NCBI GenBank assembly: GCA_049366695.1
Contig: JBMNCR010000012.1
Location: 1 to 64,000, forward strand
Direction of reading: 5' to 3'
From: JBMNCR01 sp049366695
GTDB lineage: Bacteria; Bacillota; Clostridia; Eubacteriales; Alkalibacteraceae
Length of the DNA: 64,000 nt
Position 1 is the stretch's first letter. Every line of letters starts with the position of its first letter. Below the pieces are notes generated by a model. That model was not told the DNA's origin. It saw only the letters and a list, made by a program, of their open reading frames with translations, and did no database searches. The position numbers were made by a program, and so were the translations under genes. Shown in pieces: positions 17,287-26,595 of the stretch.

Positions 17287-18207
17287 ATGGAACGAATTTA
17301 TAAAAGTATAACAGAATTAATTGGTAACACACCGTTATTAGAACTTTCAAATTATGTAGAACAAAACAAACTAAAGGCAAGATTGGTGGCAAAATTAGAA
17401 TACTTTAACCCAGCTGGTAGTGTAAAAGATAGAATAGCAAAGGCAATGATTGATGATGCTGAAGAAAAGGGTTTATTAGGGACAGATTCTGTCATTATTG
17501 AGCCTACAAGTGGCAATACTGGAATAGGGCTAGCATCTGTTGCGGCAACGAGAGGATATCGAATTATTCTTACTATGCCAGAGACTATGAGTATAGAAAG
17601 AAGGAATTTGCTAAAAGCTTATGGAGCTGAAATTGTACTAACTAAAGGAGAAAAAGGAATGAAGGGGGCTATTGATAAAGCTGAATTATTAGCAAAAGAA
17701 ATACCAAATTCATTTGTGCCAGCTCAATTTTCAAATCCTGCTAATCCTCATATACATGCGTTGACAACAGGCCCTGAAATTTGGGAAGATACAGATGGTA
17801 AAGTGGATATTTTTGTTGCAGGTATAGGAACAGGGGGAACAATAACTGGTACTGGAAAATTTTTAAAATCCAAAAATCCTAATGTAAAAGTAATAGGAGT
17901 TGAACCTTTAGAATCTGCTGTACTATCTGGAGGGAAGGCTGGTCCACATAAAATACAAGGAATAGGTGCAGGATTTATTCCAGAAGTTTTGGATACAGAT
18001 ATTTATGACGAAATTATTAAGGTGCATAATAAAGATGCTTTTGAAACAAGCCAAAGGCTAGCAAAAACTGAAGGACTACTCACTGGAATATCTTCAGGTG
18101 CAGCTTTATGGGTAGCGACTAAGTTGGCGAAAGAAAATATTGGGAAGACTATCGTTGTTATATTACCAGATACAGGAGAGAGATATTTATCAGCATCACT
18201 TTTTTAA
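17287..18207 (+). CDS. cysK: Cysteine synthase A (O-acetylserine sulfhydrylase)
   Basis: Protein of 306 residues. ITELIGNTPLLEL, the PLP lysine in NPAGSVKDRIA, the PTSGNTGIG loop, GIGTGGTITGTGKF and GISSGAALW are diagnostic. It makes cysteine from O-acetylserine and sulfide in the cytosol. The C-terminus ends GERYLSASLF as usual. AAAGGAGG lies before the ATG. The divergent cymR and a good promoter between them suggest control by CymR, possibly through a CymR-CysK complex as in Bacillus. Confidence 0.95.
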   Translation: MERIYKSITELIGNTPLLELSNYVEQNKLKARLVAKLEYFNPAGSVKDRIAKAMIDDAEEKGLLGTDSVIIEPTSGNTGIGLASVAATRGYRIILTMPETMSIERRNLLKAYGAEIVLTKGEKGMKGAIDKAELLAKEIPNSFVPAQFSNPANPHIHALTTGPEIWEDTDGKVDIFVAGIGTGGTITGTGKFLKSKNPNVKVIGVEPLESAVLSGGKAGPHKIQGIGAGFIPEVLDTDIYDEIIKVHNKDAFETSQRLAKTEGLLTGISSGAALWVATKLAKENIGKTIVVILPDTGERYLSASLF

Positions 18208-18243
18208 ATTTCAGTTTAAATTAAGTGATTGATCAAGATTATA

Positions 18244-18282
18244 AATAAACCATGGGAATAAAAATATTTCCCATAGTTTATT
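18244..18282. terminator. Bidirectional terminator after cysK
   Basis: AATAAAC-C-ATGGGAA pairs with TTTCCCAT-A-GTTTATT around a short AT loop. It serves cysK and the convergent gene, whose stop codon lies inside it. Confidence 0.75.
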
Positions 18283-18865
18283 GTTCTTGTGCATTTGCTG
18301 AAAGAGATTCTAAATTAGGGTAGTTGTCAATTGTTAGTTTATTATTTAAGCTATTTATTTTACCTTTAAAGATTCTATCACTTTTTATTGATAGAAAATT
18401 TTGTGGTCTAACAAGATTTTTAGGAATATTTAAATCAAGAACTCCACATTCATTTAAAACGTAGTATACAAATTCAGAACATAAGAATCTATCATTTGTA
18501 GTTTCTTTATTCAATAAAATATAAAGTAAACCCATATAATTATATTTATAAGTCTCACTGTTTTCCACAAAATGTTTAATTACATCACAAGCTTTATCAT
18601 ATTGTTCTTTAGTAACTTCTAATTCAAGTATTTCACAAGGTGATTGATGGTATACTTTATATAATCCTGATGTTATATTTTCTTTCTTAAAGCATCCGAT
18701 AAAAGGATTGTATACTTGTCTTCGTCCAAAGCTGTATAAGTTGTTTAAATTCTTATCTAAAGATATTGATGCATGAGTATATGTGTCTTTCTTAATAATA
18801 TGTATCAACCTAGATATTATAGTGTTTGTTCGAACTAGTAGTATATATAAATAATATTTTTTCAT
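18278..18865 (-). CDS. YiiX/permuted NlpC-like amidohydrolase
   Basis: Protein of 195 residues. KKDTYTHASISL near the start gives the histidine and RFLCSEFVYYVLNECG near residue 125 gives the cysteine, in the reversed order seen in permuted papain-like (YiiX/YaeF) enzymes. These are thiol amidases or peptidases; the substrate is unknown, possibly cell-wall or lipid-linked. There is no clear signal peptide, though the first 20 residues are hydrophobic. The ribosome site is weak (GGGG 12 bases ahead of the ATG). Confidence 0.7.
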   Translation of the reverse strand: MKKYYLYILLVRTNTIISRLIHIIKKDTYTHASISLDKNLNNLYSFGRRQVYNPFIGCFKKENITSGLYKVYHQSPCEILELEVTKEQYDKACDVIKHFVENSETYKYNYMGLLYILLNKETTNDRFLCSEFVYYVLNECGVLDLNIPKNLVRPQNFLSIKSDRIFKGKINSLNNKLTIDNYPNLESLSANAQEQ

Positions 18866-19261
18866 AGTATTTTATTCCCCACGTATATTATTTTTTAAAA
18901 AAGGTAAGCAATACTATTTTAATATATTTATTAATATAAAAAAACTGTTTTTTGGTTTTTTTATAATTGGTAATGATATACAAGAATATTTATATAATAA
19001 ATATTCTAAGTTATATAAAGGGTTATTTAGGAAAAAATTATAATAGTTATATGATAATTACATACTATTATAAGTACTTGATTTGAATTTTTAAGGCAAG
19101 GTATATTGCTGTTTTTTAAGGGCTTTCAAAAGTTGCAAGATAATGAGGTAGTCAATAGTAGAAACTTCTTATAAATAGATTTTTAATTTTTAAAATTGAA
19201 ATCAGAAGTTAATATATATATAATAAGATGAATAAAAACTACATGAAATAAGGAGCAATTT
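18866..19261. other. Non-coding stretch
   Basis: AT-rich DNA between divergent genes with no recognisable RNA or gene. It ends with AAGGAG, the ribosome site of the transporter gene. Confidence 0.5.
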
Positions 19262-20188
19262 ATGAATTTAATAAATGCATTTAATTCAATTCTTACACTA
19301 TTTATAATCGGTATTGTAGGTTACTTTTGTAGGAAATCGGATATATTAAATGAACGTACTATAGATAATCTTCCTAAATTTTTATTACAAGTAACGCTAC
19401 CTTGCATGATTATAAGTTCAATGCAATTAGAATATTCTCCGGAAAAAATAAATGATATAAAAACTTTATTAACTATTTCTATATCTGCCTATGTTTTTTC
19501 TTTTATATTATCCTTAATTATATCAAAAATTATTAAGGCAAAAGATAGGAGAGATAAAGGAGTATATCAATTTATGGTAATATTCTCAAATGTAGCTTTT
19601 ATAGGATATCCTGTACTTATGTCTATTTATTCAAAAGAAGCGATTTTTTATGCAGCGATATATAATTTGCCTTTTAATTTTCTGGTTTTTACATTAGGAA
19701 TATTTATTATGCAAGAGAATGAAAAAAAAATAAAGATTAATTACTTTATTAACCCGGGTTTAATTTCAGTAATTATAGGAATAACATTTTATGTTTTGTC
19801 AATAAAAATACCTGAATTAATATTACAGCCATTGACGATTATTGGAGATTTAACTACTCCACTATCAATGATATTTATTGGAGCTTCATTAACTCATATA
19901 GATATAAAAAGTATTCTTTTAGAATGGAGGTTATATATTATTTCCATTGTAAGATTAATTATTATACCGTTATTATTATTGTTGGTGTTAATAAATATAA
20001 TTGATAATCCACTAATAATTGGTATACCAGTTATAATTAGTGGCATGCCGGTAGCTGCCAACTGTGCTATTATTTCTAAACAGTATGGTGGTAACTCAGA
20101 TTTAGCATCAGAGGGGATATTTTTAACAACATTATTATCAATTATTACTATTCCATTTATAGTATTTATACTTTCAAATATAAAATAA
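19262..20188 (+). CDS. Auxin efflux carrier (AEC) family transporter
   Basis: Protein of 308 residues with about ten membrane helices in two halves. The start (LFIIGIVGYFCRKSDIL) and the later ISGMPVAANCAIISKQYGG are typical of the AEC/malate permease family, secondary carriers of organic anions. It begins behind AAGGAG and is followed by mtnN after 17 bases, so the two share a transcript with alr. The substrate is not evident. Confidence 0.85.
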   Translation: MNLINAFNSILTLFIIGIVGYFCRKSDILNERTIDNLPKFLLQVTLPCMIISSMQLEYSPEKINDIKTLLTISISAYVFSFILSLIISKIIKAKDRRDKGVYQFMVIFSNVAFIGYPVLMSIYSKEAIFYAAIYNLPFNFLVFTLGIFIMQENEKKIKINYFINPGLISVIIGITFYVLSIKIPELILQPLTIIGDLTTPLSMIFIGASLTHIDIKSILLEWRLYIISIVRLIIIPLLLLLVLINIIDNPLIIGIPVIISGMPVAANCAIISKQYGGNSDLASEGIFLTTLLSIITIPFIVFILSNIK

Positions 20189-20205
20189 AAAAGGAGGAGA
20201 AGATT

Positions 20206-20895
20206 ATGAATATAGGTGTTATTGGTGCCATGGAAAAAGAAATTGTCTTATTGAAACAAAAGATGACAATAGAAAAGATAGAAGAAAAATCTAGTCTAAC
20301 TTTCTATTGTGGGGAAATTAATGGGAAGAAAGTGGTTTTAGTTAAATCGGGAATTGGGAAAGTTAATGCTGCAATGTGTGCACAGATTTTAGTTGATCTA
20401 TATAACGTTGAAATAATTATTAATACAGGAGTAGCTGGTGCGCTACATCCTATATTGGAGGTAGGAGATATTGTGGTTTCCACAGATACCTTACAACATG
20501 ATATAGATGCCTCTGTATTTGGAGATCCCAAGGGGACTATTCCAGGAATGGAAAATAGTATATTTGAAGCCGATGAAAGATTACTAAATTTAATAGAAGA
20601 TATTAATATAGAGGGCAATGTTAAAATATATAAAGGTAGAATACTAACAGGGGATCAAGCAATAGGTAATAATGATATAAAAAATGAATTGCATAGCTGT
20701 TTTGAGGGGTTTTGCGTAGAGATGGAAGGTGGAGCCATAGCTCATGTTTGTCATCTAAACGGAATACCATTTTTAATAATTAGAGCTATCTCTGATAAAG
20801 CAGATGAAGAAGTAGAGTTGAATTATAACGAATTTTTAGAGTATGCAGCAAAAAATTCTAGTTATTTATTAGAAAGAATACTTTCGAATATATAG
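20206..20895 (+). CDS. mtnN: 5'-Methylthioadenosine/S-adenosylhomocysteine nucleosidase
   Basis: Protein of 229 residues, the usual length. IGVIGAMEKEI, INTGVAGAL, LTGDQAIG and the active-site stretch CVEMEGGAIAHVC with later RAISDKAD (catalytic aspartate) identify MTA/SAH nucleosidase. It removes adenine from SAM by-products, feeding methionine recycling and, in some bacteria, AI-2 formation. AGGAGG precedes the ATG. The alr gene starts 11 bases later. Confidence 0.95.
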   Translation: MNIGVIGAMEKEIVLLKQKMTIEKIEEKSSLTFYCGEINGKKVVLVKSGIGKVNAAMCAQILVDLYNVEIIINTGVAGALHPILEVGDIVVSTDTLQHDIDASVFGDPKGTIPGMENSIFEADERLLNLIEDINIEGNVKIYKGRILTGDQAIGNNDIKNELHSCFEGFCVEMEGGAIAHVCHLNGIPFLIIRAISDKADEEVELNYNEFLEYAAKNSSYLLERILSNI

Positions 20896-20906
20896 GAGGT
20901 TACAAA

Positions 20907-22058
20907 TTGAAAGAATGGGATCATAGATCCACTTGGTGTGAAATCAATTTAGATAATTTGAACTATAATTATAATGAAATTAAGAAGGCTGTGGGAGAGG
21001 GTATCGATCTTATTCCTGTAATTAAAGCTGATGCATATGGGCATGGAGCTGTAGAGTGTGCGAAAGCTTTAATAAGTTTTGGTGCTAAACGTTTCGCAGT
21101 TGCAATTGTTGATGAAGGAATACAACTTAGAAAAGCTGGAGTTACATGTCCTATTTTAGTATTGGGATATATATCAGAACAAAGTATACAGCAATTATTC
21201 AAATGGGAATTAACCCCGACAGTCTATAGCAAAATATTTGCTAAGAAACTATCTGAAGACGCCAATAGAAAAATAAAAATACATATTAAAATAGATACTG
21301 GTATGGGAAGATTAGGATTTAGAGGAATATCGGATAGTATTAAGGTTATTGAAGAAATACATCATTTGAACAATATAGAAATAGAAGGTATTTATAGTCA
21401 TTTTGCTATTGCAGATGAAATAGATAAAAAATTTTCTTATAAGCAAATAGAAATATTTAATGAAGTTGTTCAGGAGCTGGAAAAAAGAGATATTAACATT
21501 AGTTTAAAACATTTAGCAAATAGTGCAGCTATAATTGATTTGCCTGATAGTTATTATAATTGCGTTAGACCGGGGATAATGTTATATGGATTATATCCAT
21601 CAAAAGAAGTAAATAAATTCATTATTAATTTGAAACCTGTGAAGACTTTTAAAACAACTGTAGCAAACATAAAGGTTATAAACAAGGGAGATAGCGTTAG
21701 TTATGGAAGAAAGTATATAGCACAGGACAGGCGTGTAATTGCTACCTTGCCTGTTGGATATGCTGATGGATACAGTAGATTGTTGTCAAATAAATGTGAA
21801 GTATTAATAAAAGATAAAAGAGCTCAAATAGTTGGAAGAATTTGCATGGATCAATGCATGGCAGATGTAACTCATATTAATAATGTTAAAGTAGGCGATG
21901 AAGTTATTATTTATGGGGAGGGACTAGCTATTGAAGAAATTGCGGATAAAATCGATACAATTAATTACGAAATTACGTGTATGACAAAAGAAAGAGTACC
22001 TAAGTTATATTTTTTACAAAAAAAGTTAATAAAAGTGGATAATTATTTAACCGATTGA
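20907..22058 (+). CDS. alr: Alanine racemase
   Basis: Protein of 383 residues starting at TTG behind TAGGAGGT. The PLP lysine is in VIKADAYGHG (Lys40), and the second catalytic tyrosine lies in SVSYGRKY. KIDTGMGRLGFR, HLANSAA and RICMDQCM fit the family. It makes D-alanine for peptidoglycan. It is the last gene of the AEC-mtnN-alr run. In Bacillus and many Clostridia alr is followed by a MazE/MazF pair; here only MazF follows. Confidence 0.95.
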   Translation: MKEWDHRSTWCEINLDNLNYNYNEIKKAVGEGIDLIPVIKADAYGHGAVECAKALISFGAKRFAVAIVDEGIQLRKAGVTCPILVLGYISEQSIQQLFKWELTPTVYSKIFAKKLSEDANRKIKIHIKIDTGMGRLGFRGISDSIKVIEEIHHLNNIEIEGIYSHFAIADEIDKKFSYKQIEIFNEVVQELEKRDINISLKHLANSAAIIDLPDSYYNCVRPGIMLYGLYPSKEVNKFIINLKPVKTFKTTVANIKVINKGDSVSYGRKYIAQDRRVIATLPVGYADGYSRLLSNKCEVLIKDKRAQIVGRICMDQCMADVTHINNVKVGDEVIIYGEGLAIEEIADKIDTINYEITCMTKERVPKLYFLQKKLIKVDNYLTD

Positions 22059-22314
22059 GCATAATACAATTGAGAGAATTTACATATCACTCACTTTTCT
22101 TATTTCTTGTATTTTTGGGAACGAATTAGTATGAATATTTATAAAATATTATAAGAACTAAAGGTTTAAGGAGTTATGCATTAAATAACATATTCGAAAA
22201 ACTCTTTTTCTATACAAAAGCAAGAATTTAAGAAAAACTTATTTATAGTATAATAACCAATTTTTTTTCCTTTAGTATTAAAAATTGTAATATTAATAAC
22301 GGAGAGTGAATAGG

Positions 22315-22665
22315 GTGAATGTCAAACGTGGAGACGTTTATTATGCAGATTTAAGCCCGGTAATCGGTTCAGAACAAGGAGGTATTAGACCTGTTCTTGT
22401 TCTTCAGAATAATGTTGGAAATAAATATAGTCCTACTATCATTGTATCTGCGATAACATCACAAATAAATAAATCAAAATTACCAACGCATATAGAAATA
22501 AATGCAGCTGAATTTGGATTGAGTAAAGATTCTGTGGTTTTATTAGAGCAGATCAGAACAATAGATAAAAAAAGACTAAGAGAAAAAATTGGTCATTTAA
22601 ATGATGATGTAATGGATCAAGTTAACGAGGCTCTTCAGATTAGTTTTGGAATGGTAAATTTCTAG
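22315..22665 (+). CDS. ndoA: MazF/NdoA endoribonuclease toxin
   Basis: Protein of 116 residues from GTG 22315; GGAGAG lies 8 bases ahead, whereas an in-frame GTG at 22306 is inside that site. VKRGDVYYADLSPVIGSEQGG, RPVLVLQNN and the long VVLLEQIRTIDKKRL stretch place it in the Bacillus NdoA/MazF group, which cuts mRNA at short sites such as UACAU. The 256 bases before it hold no antitoxin gene in any frame, unlike Bacillus where ndoAI sits between alr and ndoA. The toxin is therefore orphaned here. Confidence 0.92.
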   Translation: MNVKRGDVYYADLSPVIGSEQGGIRPVLVLQNNVGNKYSPTIIVSAITSQINKSKLPTHIEINAAEFGLSKDSVVLLEQIRTIDKKRLREKIGHLNDDVMDQVNEALQISFGMVNF

Positions 22666-22752
22666 AAGGAAATATTTATTGATTTTCTTCTATCTTGTAA
22701 TAAGGTAAACATGATTACAGACTGTGGAGAAAGTTTAATCTCGAGGAATAAT

Positions 22753-22806
22753 AAAACCCAACGGAGGCAACGTATTGAGATATACGTCAATCTGTTGGGT
22801 TTTTAT
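22753..22806 (+). terminator. Terminator after ndoA
   Basis: AAAACCCAAC pairs with GTTGGGTTTT across a 31-base loop that has its own partial pairing (ACGTAT/ATACGT), followed by T. Confidence 0.85.
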
Positions 22807-22978
22807 AATAACGCAGAAGTTGAGACTTATGCTCATTTTGGAAGAAAATATTTATTTTTTCTCTAATTTACATTATTAAAAAAAATAAAAAATTGACTAC
22901 GATTACATTTTATATAATCCATATAATATGAGCAGATGTTATGGTATAATAGCGGAGTATAATCAAAGGAGTACTAAT

Positions 22979-23845
22979 ATGGTATTAAGATTAAAAGGAA
23001 TATTTAAAAAAATAATCGATTATATTGGTATTGCATTTGGAAGTATAATCATGGCATTGGCATTTAATTCATTTTCAGTGCCCAACAAAATAGCACCAGG
23101 TGGATTTAGTGGACTGGCTACAGTAATTTATTATTTCACTAGTTTTCCCATAGGTATAATAACTTTGATTTTAACATTGCCACTCTTTTTCATTTCAATT
23201 AAACTATTAGGTGCTAAATTTGGAATAAAAAGTTTTTTTGGCACAGTTTTTTTTTCAATATGTATAGATTTTATTGTTAAAACACCGCCACTTACCAAAG
23301 ATCTGTTTTTAGCTTCAGTTTTTGGTGGATTATTGCTAGGTATTGGAATGGGGATAATATTTAGATTTGGAGGAACTACTGGAGGGACTGATTTATTAGC
23401 AACTTTATTGAATAGCTTTTTTACAGATATTTCAATAGGAACGTGGCTGTTAATAATTGATTTTATAGTAGTAATTATTGCTGGAGTAGCTTTTAAACAG
23501 GTAGAAATAGCGTTATATTCTATATTAACAATTTATATAAATATGCGAATAATTGATTTAATTATAGAAGGGATAAATTATGCTAAAGCTTTTTACATTA
23601 TATCAAAGGATTATGAAAAAATTGCGCATACTATAATAGATGAATTAGATAGAGGAGTTACAATTTTAAAAGGAACTGGGATGTATACAAAACAGGATAC
23701 GAATGTAATATTTTGTATTGTTAATAGGTCTCAAATTTATAAAATGAAGGAAATAATTAAATCTATAGATATCAATGCGTTTGTTATATTAGCCGATGTC
23801 CACGAAGTATTGGGCGAAGGTTTTAAAAATATAGATAAAAAATAA
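22979..23845 (+). CDS. YitT family membrane protein
   Basis: Protein of 288 residues from ATG 22979, preceded by AAAGGAG; an upstream in-frame ATG at 22928 has no site. Five or six helices with FNSFSVPNKIAPGGFSGLAT and RFGGTTGGTDLLA, then a cytosolic DUF2179 domain of about 90 residues (DRGVTILKGTGMYT, ADVHEVLGEGF). The function of YitT proteins is unknown. It lies 12 bases before the transketolase genes and may share their transcript. Confidence 0.88.
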   Translation: MVLRLKGIFKKIIDYIGIAFGSIIMALAFNSFSVPNKIAPGGFSGLATVIYYFTSFPIGIITLILTLPLFFISIKLLGAKFGIKSFFGTVFFSICIDFIVKTPPLTKDLFLASVFGGLLLGIGMGIIFRFGGTTGGTDLLATLLNSFFTDISIGTWLLIIDFIVVIIAGVAFKQVEIALYSILTIYINMRIIDLIIEGINYAKAFYIISKDYEKIAHTIIDELDRGVTILKGTGMYTKQDTNVIFCIVNRSQIYKMKEIIKSIDINAFVILADVHEVLGEGFKNIDKK

Positions 23846-23857
23846 GGAGGGCACTAA

Positions 23858-24667
23858 ATGGTAGAATTTAATACTATAACTAGTAACATTAGACAAAGCA
23901 TTATTAAGCAAATATCCAATGCAAAATCTGGTCATCCAGGAGGATCTTTATCAGCAGTAGAAATTTTATCCTTACTGTTTTTTGAAATAATGAATGTAAA
24001 TCCTCAAGATGCTAAAAACCCTGATAGGGATAGATTTGTGTTGTCAAAGGGTCATGCGTCACCAGTATTTTATGCAACTTTGGCTGAGAGAGGTTTTTTT
24101 GAAAAAGAGGAATTATTAACTTTTAGAAAAATCAATAGTAATCTTCAAGGTCATCCTGATATGAAACATACTCCTGGAGTTGATATGACCTCAGGTTCTC
24201 TAGGACAAGGGTTGTCTGCAGCTGCAGGCATGGCTATAGCTGGTAAATTAGATAAAAAAGATTATAAAGTTTATGCTTTACTTGGTGATGGAGAATTGCA
24301 AGAAGGTATGATATGGGAGGCTGCTATGTCAGCAGGACATTATAAACTTGATAATTTAGTAGCTTTTGTAGATAATAATGGACTTCAAATCGATGGTAAG
24401 ATATGTGATGTACTAGGACCAGAGCCTATTGATGCTAAGTTTGAAGCTTTTAATTGGAATGTAATCAAAGTATCAGACGGACATAATATTGATGAAATAA
24501 GAGAAGGGTTAAAGAAGATAGTAAAAGGAAAACCTAATGTAATAATATGCAAAACAATAAAAGGTAAAGGTGTATCATTTATGGAGGATCAAGTGGGTTG
24601 GCATGGTTCTGCGCCTAATGAAGAGCAAACAAAACAAGCAATAGAAGAGTTAGGAGGTACGCTATAA
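23858..24667 (+). CDS. Transketolase, N-terminal subunit
   Basis: Protein of 269 residues equal to the thiamine diphosphate-binding half of transketolase. SGHPGGSLSAVEIL, RFVLSKGHASP, TSGSLGQGLS and the GDGELQEGMIWEAAM ... DNNGLQ diphosphate motif are present. It moves two-carbon units in the pentose phosphate pathway together with the next gene product. AAGGAGG precedes the ATG. The stop overlaps the next start by one base (TAATG). Split transketolases are common in Clostridia. Confidence 0.93.
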   Translation: MVEFNTITSNIRQSIIKQISNAKSGHPGGSLSAVEILSLLFFEIMNVNPQDAKNPDRDRFVLSKGHASPVFYATLAERGFFEKEELLTFRKINSNLQGHPDMKHTPGVDMTSGSLGQGLSAAAGMAIAGKLDKKDYKVYALLGDGELQEGMIWEAAMSAGHYKLDNLVAFVDNNGLQIDGKICDVLGPEPIDAKFEAFNWNVIKVSDGHNIDEIREGLKKIVKGKPNVIICKTIKGKGVSFMEDQVGWHGSAPNEEQTKQAIEELGGTL

Positions 24668-25605
24668 TGACTAATCAAATAGCTACAAGAGTAGCATATG
24701 GTAATGCATTAGCTGAATTAGGAAAAACAAATAAAGATATAGTTGTACTTGATGCAGACTTATCAAAATCTACAAATACAGCTACATTTGGCAAAGTATT
24801 TCCAGAGAGACACTTTAACTGTGGAATAGCTGAACAAAACCTTCTGGGTGTTGCTGCAGGATTAGCAGCTGCAGGGAAAATACCTTTTGCTTCAACATTT
24901 GCAGTATTTGGTGCTGGTAGAGCATTTGAAATAATTAGAAACTCTATATGTTATCCTAAGTTAAATGTTAAAGTTGCTGTTACACATTCTGGATTAACTG
25001 TAGGAGAAGATGGTGCTACACACCAGTCAATTGAAGATATAGCAATTATGCGTTCGTTGCCAAATATGACAGTGCTTTGCCCAGCAGATGCTGTTGAAAC
25101 TGACAAGATGATAAAAGCTGTAGTTGAGTATAATGGGCCGGTTTATATTAGATTAGGAAGACCAAATTTACCAGTAATACTAAATGAAGATTATAAATTT
25201 GAAATTGGTAAATCTGTTCAGTTAGCCGATGGTAAAGACGTAACTATTATAGCTATTGGAATAATGGTAGCTGAAGCAATTAAAGCTAAAGAAGAGTTAG
25301 AAAAACAGGGAATTGCAGCTAGGGTAATTAACATGAGCTCTATTAAACCATTGGATGAAGAAGCAGTAATAAATGCTGCAAAAGATACAGGTGCTATCGT
25401 AACTGCTGAAGAACACAGTATAATAGGTGGACTTGGTAGTGCTGTGGCAGATGTATTAGTAAAAGACATTTATGCGCCATTAGAGAAAGTTGGTGTTAAA
25501 GATACATTTGGAGAATCAGGAACCCCAGCGGAACTTCTTAAAAAATATGGATTGACCTCAAAGGAAATTGTAGAAGCAGCAAAAAAATCTATATCAAGAA
25601 AATAA
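24667..25605 (+). CDS. Transketolase, C-terminal subunit
   Basis: Protein of 312 residues covering the pyrimidine-binding and C-terminal domains. VVLDADLSKST, FNCGIAEQNLLGVAAGLA (catalytic glutamate), THSGLTVGEDGATHQ and the final EEHSIIGGLGSAV are typical. It completes the active transketolase with the preceding subunit and is translationally coupled to it. A hairpin follows 4 bases later. Confidence 0.93.
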   Translation: MTNQIATRVAYGNALAELGKTNKDIVVLDADLSKSTNTATFGKVFPERHFNCGIAEQNLLGVAAGLAAAGKIPFASTFAVFGAGRAFEIIRNSICYPKLNVKVAVTHSGLTVGEDGATHQSIEDIAIMRSLPNMTVLCPADAVETDKMIKAVVEYNGPVYIRLGRPNLPVILNEDYKFEIGKSVQLADGKDVTIIAIGIMVAEAIKAKEELEKQGIAARVINMSSIKPLDEEAVINAAKDTGAIVTAEEHSIIGGLGSAVADVLVKDIYAPLEKVGVKDTFGESGTPAELLKKYGLTSKEIVEAAKKSISRK

Positions 25606-25608
25606 AAA

Positions 25609-25800
25609 CAATGGATGGATTTACACATCCATTGAGGTTGTTGAAATACTTAACAAACTGAGAGTTTTGAAAAAACTGAACTTCAAGTCGTGTCTGAAAT
25701 GGAGCGTATAGCTCTCATAAGTGATTATCACAGTGAAGGCATCAACTCAGAGATTAGGACTTTTTCAAAAGTCTGAAAGGATGGGTTTACCCATCCTTTA
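25609..25800 (+). other. Structured spacer with two similar hairpins
   Basis: CAATGGATG/CATCCATTG (25609-25634) directly follows the transketolase genes, and AAAGGATGGG/CCCATCCTTT (25776-25799) ends the stretch. They share the form GGATGG-TTTAC-CATCC. Between them are two near-palindromes, AGTTTTGAAAAAACT and GACTTTTTCAAAAGTC. No protein is coded. It may be a terminator plus a small RNA or leader; nothing matches a family I know. Confidence 0.4.
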
Positions 25801-25831
25801 TTATTAAGAATAAAAAAGGATAAATATATCA

Positions 25832-26503
25832 ATGAGTAAAAAGAAAACCATTACATTTTTTATTATAATTCTGATATGTATATTTTTTGTTGTATATGCA
25901 TCCAATAGTGGGCAATTAGCTGATATTTCGAATAAGTTGAAATCTGTTGAAGGATTAAAAAATTATTTATTATCATTTGGTTTATTAACTCCGATAATAT
26001 TTTTTGTAATTCAAACTCTTCAAGTGGTTATTGCTCCCATTCCGGGGAATATTACTGGACTTGTAAGTGGAGGATTATTTGGAATATTTTTTGGTTTTAT
26101 ACTTAGTGGTTCTGCTATAATACTTGGTTCAACAATTGATTTTTATTTAGCTCGTAGATATGGAAAGCCCCTTGTAAAAAGAATAATAAAAGAATCAACC
26201 CTTGAAAAATATGAAAAAAAAAGTCATGGAAGGTTTGGGAAAGGTTTATTTGTTGTTTTTTTGATTCCTTTTGTTCCTGACGATATATTGTGTTTTATTG
26301 CAGGATTATCAAAAATGGATTATAAATTGTTTTTTATTATGTTACTATTAGGAAGAATGCCGGGAACATTAATAACTGTTTTAATTGGAGCAGGATCAAT
26401 AAATAATGATTATAAAACTATTGGAATATCATTGACAATATACATAATACTTATATTTATAATGTTTAAGTATAACAGTAAATTTAAAGATTTAATTGAA
26501 TGA
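25832..26503 (+). CDS. TVP38/TMEM64 (DedA-like) membrane protein
   Basis: Protein of 223 residues with about five helices. VVIAPIPGNITGLVSGGLFG and GSTIDFYLARRYG are the SNARE-associated (PF09335) core, and FLIPFVPDDILCFIAGLS is the second half. Bacterial members act in lipid or membrane homeostasis, perhaps as lipid scramblases. AAAAGGA lies 10 bases before the ATG. It stands between tkt and pyrG. Confidence 0.85.
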   Translation: MSKKKTITFFIIILICIFFVVYASNSGQLADISNKLKSVEGLKNYLLSFGLLTPIIFFVIQTLQVVIAPIPGNITGLVSGGLFGIFFGFILSGSAIILGSTIDFYLARRYGKPLVKRIIKESTLEKYEKKSHGRFGKGLFVVFLIPFVPDDILCFIAGLSKMDYKLFFIMLLLGRMPGTLITVLIGAGSINNDYKTIGISLTIYIILIFIMFKYNSKFKDLIE

Positions 26504-26595
26504 TAGAAAATTTAATTATATAATTATTGACATGATTAGAATTTATCTTTAAAATATATGAGTTGTGTATTAGGAATTTATTATGGAGGTTTTAG

